A DNA stretch of 54,449 bases from Candidatus Staskawiczbacteria bacterium (GTDB lineage: Bacteria; Patescibacteriota; Minisyncoccia; Minisyncoccales; Staskawiczbacteraceae), in assembly GCA_903835075.1 (NCBI GenBank), contig CAILLM010000005.1, positions 1 through 54,449 of the forward strand. Reading direction: 5' to 3'. This document shows, piece after piece, positions 9,706 through 18,542 of the stretch; the stretch's first letter is position 1, and each line of letters begins with the position of its first letter. A model generated the notes under the pieces. It saw nothing but the letters and a program-made list of their open reading frames with translations. It was not told the origin of the DNA and ran no database searches. The translations under genes and the position numbers were made by a program.

Positions 9706-11424
9706 TTATCCTACTTCGTTTTGGTAACAAGTTTTACAATAAACAATTTCCGGGCGGTCTGGCGAATAGCTAGTTTCAAATTCATTAGTGCAACCTTCTT
9801 TCATGCAATGTCTGTGCCACAACTTAATTGGCGTACGTTGAGCCAACCTGGCAAAGTGACGACAATTTGGACAAAGATTTGGAATTGGTATTCCCATTTT
9901 TTTATAAAAATTTAGATCACTCGAAGTAATTTTAAAAGCTTCGGTGCATTGGTGATTGCATTTTCCTGCATGAGCGCAACCCACAACTTCTTTTAAAATT
10001 TCCTCTCCCACCCCCTCAATAGAATCGGGCACATCTTCTGCTTTTAATGTAATTGTATAATTTTTAGCAGAAAATTCTGCCCACCTATAGCCTTGTTTGG
10101 TTGCTTCTTCTTTTGTAATTGGAAAAAGTTCTTGCGCAATTGATTCGTTATATGCAAACCCATGAATCTCTAATGGAAAAGTTGAGCCATACCTCCATTC
10201 CCTACCCAAAGAATCAACATAGGGCATTTTATCCATGTGTTCAATAATTTTTGATACAAGTTCTTCGTATTCTTCTTTTGTGTATTGTTTGTTTAAGATG
10301 CAATATTGTTTTTTACGCAAACCAACGCAACCAAACAAATCTGATGAGCTATGACAATTTATACAATATTGTGCACGAATTAGTTGGTCCCAGCATTCGT
10401 TGGAAAAAGCAACAGAAGCACATTGTCTTCCAATGCTAGAACATTCATAAATAAGTTCTGAATTTTGCCCCCAATATGTATAATCCATTACATCTTTTCC
10501 ATCGGTAATTCCAAAAAGATATTTACCATCTTCAGCTTTTTCACAGTTAAACCCAAATTTTACATTTTTGCACTGTTCCAACCAATTACCAGAAATGTCT
10601 GTGCCGTGATTTTCAACCATCCAAGGAACAACATGCTTTAAAGAAAATTCTGTCATTTTCTTATGCATTTCTTCAACGCCTGCACGCGTTTTTGGCCAAA
10701 GAGTTTTAATTTTTTCTTTATATTCTTCTTTGGTATATTGCTCGTTAAAAATACAATAGTTTTTATTACGTAAATTTACGCATCCAAAACAATCTGTGCA
10801 GTTTTTGCAATTTAATAAAAACGCTGAATTTAAACAAGTATTGCATTCTCTTGAATAAATTAATCTGTTACAGCCGAAACAATCAACACAATCAAAACAT
10901 AATTCGCTAGAACGCAGGTTGTAGTTATCCATGCTATCTTTTGAATTCCATAGCGCTGTCCCATAAGAACAATTTTCATTTTTGTTAGCAGCAAACACCA
11001 AATAACAATCTTTATTATCACTAGCCCTATTAGTATATTCGCTGTTTACATTCGTCCCCTGCTGAATAATTCCCATTCTTGGTACTTTAAGAAATAAATC
11101 TTTAAACTGTTCAAAAAATGGTTTTGAAAAGTTATAATCTTTTTCATAAGATTGCCCATCCCACTTTTCAGACCACCAACAAGAATAACAATAAACAGTA
11201 TAGGGGCTATCAGGTGAGTATAATAAAATTTTGTCATTTCCACAAAGATTGCATTTTCTTTTGAAAAGTGACCGCTCGCCTCTCCACGCTAAACGTTTAA
11301 CCAACCTACATTCGGGACACCACGTTGGAGTAGGCACCTTCATTTTTTCGTAAAAGGCAAAGTCATCAACTTCAATTAAAAAGTCTTTCTTACAATTTTG
11401 ACATTCTTTACTTGCTTGTTCCAT
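9706..11424 (-). CDS. Cys-rich zinc-ribbon repeat protein, paralog A
   Basis: CQNCKKDF, CPECR, CNLCG, CTDCFGCVNLRNKNYCIFNEQYTKEEY; homologous along its length to 14392-16101. Confidence 0.85.
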   Translation of the reverse strand: MEQASKECQNCKKDFLIEVDDFAFYEKMKVPTPTWCPECRLVKRLAWRGERSLFKRKCNLCGNDKILLYSPDSPYTVYCYSCWWSEKWDGQSYEKDYNFSKPFFEQFKDLFLKVPRMGIIQQGTNVNSEYTNRASDNKDCYLVFAANKNENCSYGTALWNSKDSMDNYNLRSSELCFDCVDCFGCNRLIYSRECNTCLNSAFLLNCKNCTDCFGCVNLRNKNYCIFNEQYTKEEYKEKIKTLWPKTRAGVEEMHKKMTEFSLKHVVPWMVENHGTDISGNWLEQCKNVKFGFNCEKAEDGKYLFGITDGKDVMDYTYWGQNSELIYECSSIGRQCASVAFSNECWDQLIRAQYCINCHSSSDLFGCVGLRKKQYCILNKQYTKEEYEELVSKIIEHMDKMPYVDSLGREWRYGSTFPLEIHGFAYNESIAQELFPITKEEATKQGYRWAEFSAKNYTITLKAEDVPDSIEGVGEEILKEVVGCAHAGKCNHQCTEAFKITSSDLNFYKKMGIPIPNLCPNCRHFARLAQRTPIKLWHRHCMKEGCTNEFETSYSPDRPEIVYCKTCYQNEVG

Positions 11425-11535
11425 ATTGTTTAATTCAATTATTTAATCCTACATCGTCTCGCCGAAGCTTTCAAGCGGAGGTGAGCGGCGCTAGGTTGAC
11501 ATCACTTCTCTGCGTTGATAGAATTAGGTAATTAG

Positions 11536-11608
11536 ACCGCTTAAGCGCTACCGCTTAAGCGGTCACCGAAAAGCGCTTAAGCGGTAGTCAAAAGCGCTTA
11601 AGCGGTCC
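11536..11608. repeat. cluster of ACCGCTTAAGCGGT-type palindromes
   Basis: GACCGCTTAAGCGCTACCGCTTAAGCGGTC then two AAAAGCGCTTAAGCGGT units. Confidence 0.9.
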
Positions 11609-11647
11609 TTAAAATAAACGGATTTTCTAAAAAAAAATAACAAAAAA

Positions 11648-12358
11648 ATGAATAATAACGACTTTTTAACAATACAAGAATTTATTCAAAAATATGACGT
11701 TGCTGACATTAGAATCAGACGAAGAATTAGAAAGTACAAACTAGTTGACCCTCAAAAACTAGAGGGAAATTTAAGCGAAAGGCACGACAAAGGGGTCGGA
11801 AATATTATTCTTTTGAAAGAAAGTTTTTGGGTAAAAGAATTAGAAGCTGTAGCCAAAGAGACCGCTTATGCGCAACCGCTTAAGCGGTCAGACGAAAATG
11901 ACCAAAACCGCTTAAGCGGTACCCCCAACCGCAGAAGCGCCGAGTCTACCGACTATGCGGTCCCGCCAGAAACACCCGTACAAGCCGAACTTAACCGCTT
12001 AAGTGAAGCGGCATTGGCAGACAATCAAGTGGCTATTGATAAAGAATTTTTGGAGATATTGAAAGAAGACCGTGCTGAAAAAAAAGACTGGATTAAAAAA
12101 TATGATACCCTGCTGGTTGATTATAAAGCCAAAGATAATGAACTGGTGGAAAGAGAAAAGTTCTTGCAAGGTTTAATAGAAAAAGTAATTTCAGACGCCA
12201 GACACACAAAACAATTACTAGTGTCACAAATTCAGCACTTACAAAAACAACTTCACGCACCCAAAGAAGACCAGCCTTTCGGCGAAGCAGGAGAGGGGAC
12301 TGAATTTGAAAACGGCAACTTCACCGAAGCCGAAGAAAACAAGTCAATAAACGAATAA
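11648..12358 (+). CDS. hypothetical protein, possible N-terminal HTH and C-terminal coiled coil
   Basis: FLTIQEFIQKYDVADIRIRRRIRKY; helical C-terminal part; two perfect palindrome copies inside the ORF (11875-11888, 11907-11920). Confidence 0.75.
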   Translation: MNNNDFLTIQEFIQKYDVADIRIRRRIRKYKLVDPQKLEGNLSERHDKGVGNIILLKESFWVKELEAVAKETAYAQPLKRSDENDQNRLSGTPNRRSAESTDYAVPPETPVQAELNRLSEAALADNQVAIDKEFLEILKEDRAEKKDWIKKYDTLLVDYKAKDNELVEREKFLQGLIEKVISDARHTKQLLVSQIQHLQKQLHAPKEDQPFGEAGEGTEFENGNFTEAEENKSINE

Positions 12359-12370
12359 ATATTTATCCAA

Positions 12371-12400
12371 ACAAAAAAAGGGGACTAGCCCTTTTTTTGT
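12371..12400 (+). terminator. rho-independent terminator
   Basis: AAAAAAAGGGGACTAGCCCTTTTTTT. Confidence 0.75.
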
Positions 12401-12425
12401 TATATACACACATTTAATCTATTTT

Positions 12426-12445
12426 AGGTTAACCATGGTTAACCT
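12426..12445. promoter_or_regulatory. perfect 20-bp palindrome AGGTTAACCATGGTTAACCT
   Basis: Exact self-complement; core shared with 12679-12700. Confidence 0.75.
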
Positions 12446-12454
12446 GAGAAGTCC

Positions 12455-12640
12455 TTAATGTTTTATTATGGTTTTTAGTTTTTCTAAATCTATATCCTTT
12501 TTATAAATGATATAATCTCGTCCAATTTTTTGACCCAAAATTGAGCCCTGCCTTACTCTCTTAAAAACAGATATTCTACTGATGCCTAAAACTTTAGCCA
12601 GCTCCATTGTTGTATAATAATCTTTTTCTTTTATCTTCAT
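12455..12640 (-). CDS. small HTH/excisionase-like DNA-binding protein
   Basis: YYTTMELAKVLGISRISVFKRVRQGSILGQKIGRDYIIYKKDID. Confidence 0.88.
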   Translation of the reverse strand: MKIKEKDYYTTMELAKVLGISRISVFKRVRQGSILGQKIGRDYIIYKKDIDLEKLKTIIKH

Positions 12641-12678
12641 TCTTTTAACCTTTAATATATTTATATTCTCTCACGCTT

Positions 12679-12700
12679 CAAGTTAACCATGGTTAACTTG
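12679..12700. promoter_or_regulatory. perfect 22-bp palindrome CAAGTTAACCATGGTTAACTTG, putative operator
   Basis: Just downstream of a minus-strand TTGTTA-17 bp-TATAAT promoter. Confidence 0.75.
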
Positions 12701-12705
12701 AGTTT

Positions 12706-12734
12706 ATTATACTATATTTTATCTATTTTAACAA
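12706..12734 (-). promoter_or_regulatory. sigma70-like promoter of the HTH gene
   Basis: Minus strand TTGTTA (12734-12729), 17-bp spacer, TATAAT (12711-12706). Confidence 0.65.
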
Positions 12735-12768
12735 AAAGACCTACTGATTAGCAGGCCTTTTATATAAT

Positions 12769-12793
12769 GCTTAAGCGCTACCGCTTAAGCGGT
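12769..12793. repeat. GCTTAAGCGCTACCGCTTAAGCGGT palindrome unit overlapping the comM stop codon
   Basis: Same 25 nt as 11539-11563; the TAA of comM lies in the palindrome. Confidence 0.85.
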
Positions 12794-14320
12794 TTCAAAG
12801 TTTTTTGGAGAATATTGTAAGGCTTCGGCCATGTGGGGGACTGCAATTTCATCGACGCCATCTAAATCAGCAATTGTGCGCGCCACTTTTATCATTTTCA
12901 TATAGCTTCTTGCAGACAAGTTAAATTTTAAACTAGCTTGCCGTAATATTGCCTCAACATCTTTGGCCAGTTTGCAATATTTTTTAATGTGGCTATTTTT
13001 CATTTGGCTGTTTGAGCAAATGGTTTCTGTTGCAAAACGTGCTTCTTGTTTTTGTCTGGCCTGCATTACTCTTTTTCTTATTTTATCAGAAGCCTCTAAA
13101 AATTCAGAATTTTTTTGGTTATCCTCAAACTCAGTTGCGTCAACTGGCATAACAGAAATGTGTAAATCAATTCTATCTAAAATTGGCCCTGAAATTCTTT
13201 TTTGATATTTTTGAATTTGGTTTTGGCTACAGTTACAACTCTTTTTTGGGTGAAGTGCATATCCGCAAGGGCAGGGGTTGGCACTAGCTACCAACATAAA
13301 ATCAGCAGGGTAGGTGATGCGTTGCCTACTTCGCGATATTGTTAAATAACCATCTTCTAATGGTTGGCGAAGTGCTTCCATAATTGTACGGGGAAATTCA
13401 TTGAACTCATCTAAAAATAAAACTCCTCTGTGTGCCAAACTTATTTCACCAGGTTGTGGCTTTGAGCCACCGCCAACTAACCCAGCCAAAGAAGCTGTGT
13501 GATGTGGCGCACGAAACTGTCTGTTTGTGATTAGGCTTCCACCAGGTGGGATTCCACCAGAAGCTGAATAAATTTTTGTTACTTCCAAACTTTCTACATC
13601 ATTTAGTGGTGGCAAAATGCCTGGTAGGGCACGCGCCAACATCGTTTTTCCAGAACCAGGAGAGCCAATCATAATTATATTATGCCCACCAGCTGCTGCA
13701 ATTTCCATTGCTCTTTTTGCTTGCTCTTGCCCCAAGACTTCTTTCATATCAAATTCAACAATAGATTTTTTATCATCTTTAACGGCCTTATAAATAATGG
13801 GAAAAATTTCTTCTTGTCCCAAAAAATGTCTACACAATTGCCCAATGTCTTCAACTGGAAAAACTTTTACTCCTTTTATGGCGGCAGCCTCATTTGCGGA
13901 GTCTTTGGGTACATACAAATTTGTGTACCCAGATTCTTTTGCAAAAAGTGCCATTAAAAAAGCGCCCTTGGTGTGACGCAAACTTCCATCGAAAGATAAT
14001 TCTCCTAAAAATAATGACTTTTGTGGAATGGGAAATTCTAACACACTACTTAAAATTCCCAGGGCAATTGGTAAATCATACATTGAGCCCTCTTTTGGCA
14101 CATCAGCTGGCGCCATGTTTACAGTAATTTTTTTAGCAGGAAAATCAACATCACTGCTTTGTATGGCTGTGCGCACCCTTTCTTTGCTTTCATCAACTGC
14201 TTTACCAGCCAATCCCACAATTTCAAACCCTGGCAAACCTTTGTTAGCTAAATTAATTTCAATATCAACCTTTATTGTTTCCAACCCCAAGTTAACTATT
14301 GATGGCACTTTAATAAGCAT
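12785..14320 (-). CDS. comM: YifB/ComM family Mg-chelatase-like AAA ATPase
   Basis: GSPGSGKTMLARALPGILPPL, LAHRGVLFLDEFNEFPR, NPCPCGY zinc motif. Confidence 0.96.
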   Translation of the reverse strand: MLIKVPSIVNLGLETIKVDIEINLANKGLPGFEIVGLAGKAVDESKERVRTAIQSSDVDFPAKKITVNMAPADVPKEGSMYDLPIALGILSSVLEFPIPQKSLFLGELSFDGSLRHTKGAFLMALFAKESGYTNLYVPKDSANEAAAIKGVKVFPVEDIGQLCRHFLGQEEIFPIIYKAVKDDKKSIVEFDMKEVLGQEQAKRAMEIAAAGGHNIIMIGSPGSGKTMLARALPGILPPLNDVESLEVTKIYSASGGIPPGGSLITNRQFRAPHHTASLAGLVGGGSKPQPGEISLAHRGVLFLDEFNEFPRTIMEALRQPLEDGYLTISRSRQRITYPADFMLVASANPCPCGYALHPKKSCNCSQNQIQKYQKRISGPILDRIDLHISVMPVDATEFEDNQKNSEFLEASDKIRKRVMQARQKQEARFATETICSNSQMKNSHIKKYCKLAKDVEAILRQASLKFNLSARSYMKMIKVARTIADLDGVDEIAVPHMAEALQYSPKNFETA

Positions 14321-14333
14321 ATTTTTTATACTT

Positions 14334-14361
14334 ACCGCTTAAGCGCTACCGCCTATGCGGT
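14334..14361. repeat. variant ACCGCTTAAGCGCTACCGCCTATGCGGT upstream of comM
   Basis: Same repeat family. Confidence 0.8.
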
Positions 14362-14391
14362 TATTTATTAATTTTATTTTTAAATAAATTT

Positions 14392-16101
14392 TTATGCAAC
14401 TTCTGCGTTATAACATTGCTCGCAATAAATAATTTCTGGCCTGGTGGGGGAGTAAGAAGATTGAATTTCTTTTGAACATTTTGCACATTGGCGATTCCAC
14501 AATTTGAATGGCGTACGTTGATGCAATCTGTTGTAGTGTCTGCAATTTGAGCATAGTCTTGGCAATGGCAAATTCATTGCACGGTAAAAAGCAAGTTCTG
14601 ATGGAATAATTTTAAAAGCTCCTGTGCATTGTTCGTTGCAATTACCCGCATGCTCGCAGGCTATAACTTGATTTAAAATGTCATCAGAAACATCTTTTAT
14701 ATGGTCGGGTAAATCAGCCGACTGAATTGTAATTTTATACTGCTTAACATCGGGCTCACGCCAATTAAATCCTTCTTCTAAAATTTCTTGTTTTGTTTTT
14801 GTGTAATATTCTTGCGCTATTGTTTCATTGTAGGCAAAGGGCGAAAGATCAGCAGGAAAAAATTCTCCATATTTGTATGTTCTTCCTTTTTTATCTACAT
14901 ACGGCATTTCATTCATTTGCTCAATAATTTTTGCTCTTAAAATTTCGTATTCTTCTTTTGTATATTGCTTGTTTAAAATACAATACTGTTTACTTCGCAA
15001 CCCCACACATCCAAATAAATCTTTTGAATTTTTGCAGGCATAAGTGTAATCAGTATTTTGGCAAGAATGAGTAAAAATAGAAAAAAGATTACGGGTGGCA
15101 TTGTCTCCCGTGTCTACAACCTCGTAAGAATTATTAAAATTTGCGCCGGCACCATAAGCATCATAAATATTGTTCATTTCCGCCGCATGAATGACATATT
15201 TACAATCTTCAACATCATTAAATATGTCAAAACCCATAAATATATTTTTAGAGTTCATAACGTTACCTCCTATAACATTTGCAGATTTATGGATAAATCC
15301 ATATCGTCTCGGATACTGTTTTATAAATTCAGCGAACCTTTTTCTAAAATCGCAAAGAACCTTATAACTACCAAAATCATATTTTGCCCTCTCTTTTGCA
15401 TAATCTTCTTTGGTATATTGTTCATTAAAAATGCAGTTTGATTTATTACGTAAATTTATGCAACCCAAAGAATCCATCATATTTTTGCAAGCATGAAGAA
15501 ACGAGCAGTTAACACTTTCGTCGCTGTCATAAGAGAAAAAAACATGATTTAAGCTTGAGCACAAGGTATTGTTATAACAATGAGTTTGATTAATCGCTTT
15601 ATAGAGGTCAAGGGAATTTTTACATTCCATAGCTCCAGCACAATATGACAAATCTTCACTTCTTAAGCTGGCATAAAAAAGATAACAATCCTTCATATCG
15701 AGGCTGTGGTTGCCGTACTCAGAATTTATACAATTAGAATTTGCCAAATTGGGTAAGGGTGCTTCTTCAAATAGTTCACGAAACTGCTGGAAGAAAGTTT
15801 TTGAAAAATCATACTCACGCTCAACCGCAAGTTGATCCCATTTGTCTGACCACCAATAATCTCTTTCATAAACAACTAGCGGTTGTTCGGGCGCAAACAT
15901 TGTAATAATATCTTTGCCAGTTGCATCACATTTTCTTTTATATAATGTGCGCTCATTTCTCCAATTCATTCGCCTAATTATTCTGCAGTCTGGGCAAAAG
16001 GTTGGTGCGGGCACCTTCATTTTTTCATAAAAATCAAAATCCTCGGCCTCTATTACAAAGTCTTTTTTACAATTTTGGCACACTTTATTTTCTTGTTCCA
16101 T
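14392..16101 (-). CDS. Cys-rich zinc-ribbon repeat protein, paralog B
   Basis: CQNCKKDFVIEAEDFDFYEKMKVPAPTFCPDCR; GCINLRNKSNCIFNEQYTKEDY; C-term CAKCSKEIQSSYSPTRPEIIYCEQCY. Confidence 0.85.
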   Translation of the reverse strand: MEQENKVCQNCKKDFVIEAEDFDFYEKMKVPAPTFCPDCRIIRRMNWRNERTLYKRKCDATGKDIITMFAPEQPLVVYERDYWWSDKWDQLAVEREYDFSKTFFQQFRELFEEAPLPNLANSNCINSEYGNHSLDMKDCYLFYASLRSEDLSYCAGAMECKNSLDLYKAINQTHCYNNTLCSSLNHVFFSYDSDESVNCSFLHACKNMMDSLGCINLRNKSNCIFNEQYTKEDYAKERAKYDFGSYKVLCDFRKRFAEFIKQYPRRYGFIHKSANVIGGNVMNSKNIFMGFDIFNDVEDCKYVIHAAEMNNIYDAYGAGANFNNSYEVVDTGDNATRNLFSIFTHSCQNTDYTYACKNSKDLFGCVGLRSKQYCILNKQYTKEEYEILRAKIIEQMNEMPYVDKKGRTYKYGEFFPADLSPFAYNETIAQEYYTKTKQEILEEGFNWREPDVKQYKITIQSADLPDHIKDVSDDILNQVIACEHAGNCNEQCTGAFKIIPSELAFYRAMNLPLPRLCSNCRHYNRLHQRTPFKLWNRQCAKCSKEIQSSYSPTRPEIIYCEQCYNAEVA

Positions 16102-16137
16102 AATTTAAATTTATTTTTGAATTATAGCACAGTTAAA

Positions 16138-17031
16138 TTAGTTGAGGTAATATTTCCCATTATCTAAATTTATAAAACCCTTCAATTGCATAAGCGATAG
16201 GGAAGTGCCCAACTTGGCAACGGGAACCGAAAACAACCGCGCCATTTCGTCGGCTTTTAATGGCTCACGTTTTAATTGCTCAATAATTTTTTGTTCTAAA
16301 TTATCACCAGTATTTGCTGTAACTTTAGACTTGGCAGGTATCAATGTTTTTTGAGCTCCTGGTAAAACTTTAAAAAAATCTAAAATATCTTTTGCTTCGG
16401 TCACTGGGTATGCGCCCTCTTTAATAAGTTTAATTGTTCCTTTTGAAACTTCGCTTGTAATAGGTCCAGGAAGTGCAAAAATCTTTTTGCCAAATTTTGT
16501 GGCGTAACTAGCTGTAATTAAAGAGCCGGACTCTAAGGCAGCTTCTGTAACTAAAACTGCTTTTGATAATCCGGCTACAATTCTGTCCCTTTGAACATAG
16601 GTAAAAATTTGTGGTTGGGTTTTGCCCTCGTACTCAGAAATAATCAAGCCACCTGTGTCTAAAATTTCTTCATAAAGTTTTTTCTGGCTTGCTGGGTGAA
16701 TTAAATCAATTCCGCAAGGCATTACAGCAATAGTTTTTCCGCCACACTTAACTGCTGCAGAATGAGCTGCTTCATCGCCCCCATACATAAACCCCGAAAC
16801 AATTGTAACTCCTGCTGCAGCAACTTCTGTTACTAGCTGTTCGGTGGCTTTTCGGCCGTAATATGTTAAGTGGCGCGACCCAACAACAGACAAACAGTTT
16901 CTGAAAATATCTGGACTCCAATTACCTTTGTAATATAATTTTTTAGGCCCCAAACTTGCGCCAATTTTTTTCAATGCTTCTTTTAAAACTTTAGGATATT
17001 TATCACTATTGACCTCAACGACTTCTGCCAT
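16138..17031 (-). CDS. dprA: DNA processing protein DprA
   Basis: VVGSRHLTYYGRKATEQL, GFMYGGDEAAHSAAV, C-terminal winged-helix-like part. Confidence 0.94.
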   Translation of the reverse strand: MAEVVEVNSDKYPKVLKEALKKIGASLGPKKLYYKGNWSPDIFRNCLSVVGSRHLTYYGRKATEQLVTEVAAAGVTIVSGFMYGGDEAAHSAAVKCGGKTIAVMPCGIDLIHPASQKKLYEEILDTGGLIISEYEGKTQPQIFTYVQRDRIVAGLSKAVLVTEAALESGSLITASYATKFGKKIFALPGPITSEVSKGTIKLIKEGAYPVTEAKDILDFFKVLPGAQKTLIPAKSKVTANTGDNLEQKIIEQLKREPLKADEMARLFSVPVAKLGTSLSLMQLKGFINLDNGKYYLN

Positions 17032-17067
17032 TGTTATTTACATAGTTACTACACACTTTTAAACAAC

Positions 17068-17076
17068 TTATCCACA
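17068..17076 (+). promoter_or_regulatory. consensus DnaA box TTATCCACA upstream of dprA
   Basis: Exact 9-mer in the intergenic region. Confidence 0.5.
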
Positions 17077-17082
17077 ATACAA

Positions 17083-18036
17083 CTATTTTGTAGGAACTGA
17101 CAAATTTACATTATTGTAAATTTGGTAGAGTTGTTTGTCGATAGTTCTTTCAAAACAAATTCTACCAATTGCATGTGTCCAATTTTGATCTGTGCCAGGG
17201 ACAATAGGGTAGGCAACACTTGGTAAATTCTTTGGAGTTATTTTATTAAATGTGGCACACAATTCAAAAGATAATATTTTAGCGTCTTTTACGTTATATT
17301 CATAGGATGCTTTTGTTTGAGGATCAACCGGCACCGCATAGCTAGAGATAGGATCACTTAAATCTGATAATGTATTTGGTAAAACTCCCTTCCTTTGGTA
17401 ATAATTTACTACTTGTCCTTGGATACCCTGCAAATCAGAAACCTTTTGTTGATCAAATTGAATTAATCTTGCTGAGCTTGGTGAGCCCACAACAATAAAT
17501 GCACCAACAATAACTGCTAAAACCAAGATGCTTGTTACCCATGCAAAATATTTTCCAGCATTAGTTGGAGTTTCGCGCCTAACATCATCTAAATAATAAC
17601 CAAAAATAATTCCTGCAACTAAAATTATTGATAACGCTTTTAAGATAAATCTTGTTGTTACTTCTCCGCCCAAAAGGCTGTTAATAACAAAAATTAAGTC
17701 TCCAATAATTACTAAAGAAGCAACAAAAAGAGTTAAATAAATTAACCACTTTCTTATTTTTGATTCTCTAACCTCTGACTCTCTTCTATATATTTTGTTT
17801 AAATACCACGACACCACAATAAAAACAGGGAAGACAATTATAATTGCCGACACTGAAAATCTTATCAAAGACAAAGAAGCATTAGCTGAATAATAATTTA
17901 GTGCATCGGGAAACCAATTGTTTATAAGTTGCCAAATTAAAGTGACAAAACTTATTGCTGACCAATAAAGAGTAACAATTGCCAAAAGATGTAAAAACAA
18001 ATCTCTTGGAATGTTTCGTTTAATTTCTTGTTCCAT
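17083..18036 (-). CDS. DUF5671-like multi-TM membrane protein
   Basis: IPRDLFLHLLAIVTLYWSAISFVTLIWQLIN; four to five TM helices and a pseudopilin-like soluble C-term. Confidence 0.7.
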   Translation of the reverse strand: MEQEIKRNIPRDLFLHLLAIVTLYWSAISFVTLIWQLINNWFPDALNYYSANASLSLIRFSVSAIIIVFPVFIVVSWYLNKIYRRESEVRESKIRKWLIYLTLFVASLVIIGDLIFVINSLLGGEVTTRFILKALSIILVAGIIFGYYLDDVRRETPTNAGKYFAWVTSILVLAVIVGAFIVVGSPSSARLIQFDQQKVSDLQGIQGQVVNYYQRKGVLPNTLSDLSDPISSYAVPVDPQTKASYEYNVKDAKILSFELCATFNKITPKNLPSVAYPIVPGTDQNWTHAIGRICFERTIDKQLYQIYNNVNLSVPTK

Positions 18037-18064
18037 ATTTTAAAAATTTTTAATTGTAAATTTT

Positions 18065-18514
18065 TTATCCTTGGTCCTTTATATAAAATTTCTCCTTTAG
18101 ATAATTTTCTATAACAAGAAAACTTGGAAAATACCTTGGATAGGGCAGGTCTTTTATATCAAACCATTCCCATTTGATAATTTCGTCCGGCTCCATAACT
18201 TCTGCTTCGCCTTCCCATTCTTGTGCAATAACGCCAGCCGTTAAAAAATGCGCATGTTCATTTTTGCAATTATGCATTGAAATCACTTCGGGATTTTTTA
18301 TAACAATTCCTGTTTCTTCAAGAACTTCGCGTGCTGCACATTCTTCGAGAGTTTCACCAAAATCAAGCTTACCACCAGGCAAGCACCATTCGCCAGCGCT
18401 CCTAAAAGCTGAATCTGCTTTATCGGGGTCGGGATGTCTCATGCCCAATAAAATTTTCCCATCTTTTTCTAATATTACACCCAAGCCCGCACCAACTCTC
18501 TTTTTTTCTTCCAT
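18065..18514 (-). CDS. NUDIX hydrolase
   Basis: GGKLDFGETLEECAAREVLEETGI Nudix box. Confidence 0.95.
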   Translation of the reverse strand: MEEKKRVGAGLGVILEKDGKILLGMRHPDPDKADSAFRSAGEWCLPGGKLDFGETLEECAAREVLEETGIVIKNPEVISMHNCKNEHAHFLTAGVIAQEWEGEAEVMEPDEIIKWEWFDIKDLPYPRYFPSFLVIENYLKEKFYIKDQG

Positions 18515-18542
18515 AATTTTATTTTTTAATTTTACTACTATT

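Noticed and set aside
11536-11608. Possible CRISPR array because of repeated 14-25 nt palindromes
   Set aside because: Spacers are absent or a few nucleotides, units are irregular and include in-ORF copies; no cas1/cas2 operon. Treated as a palindromic repeat family.
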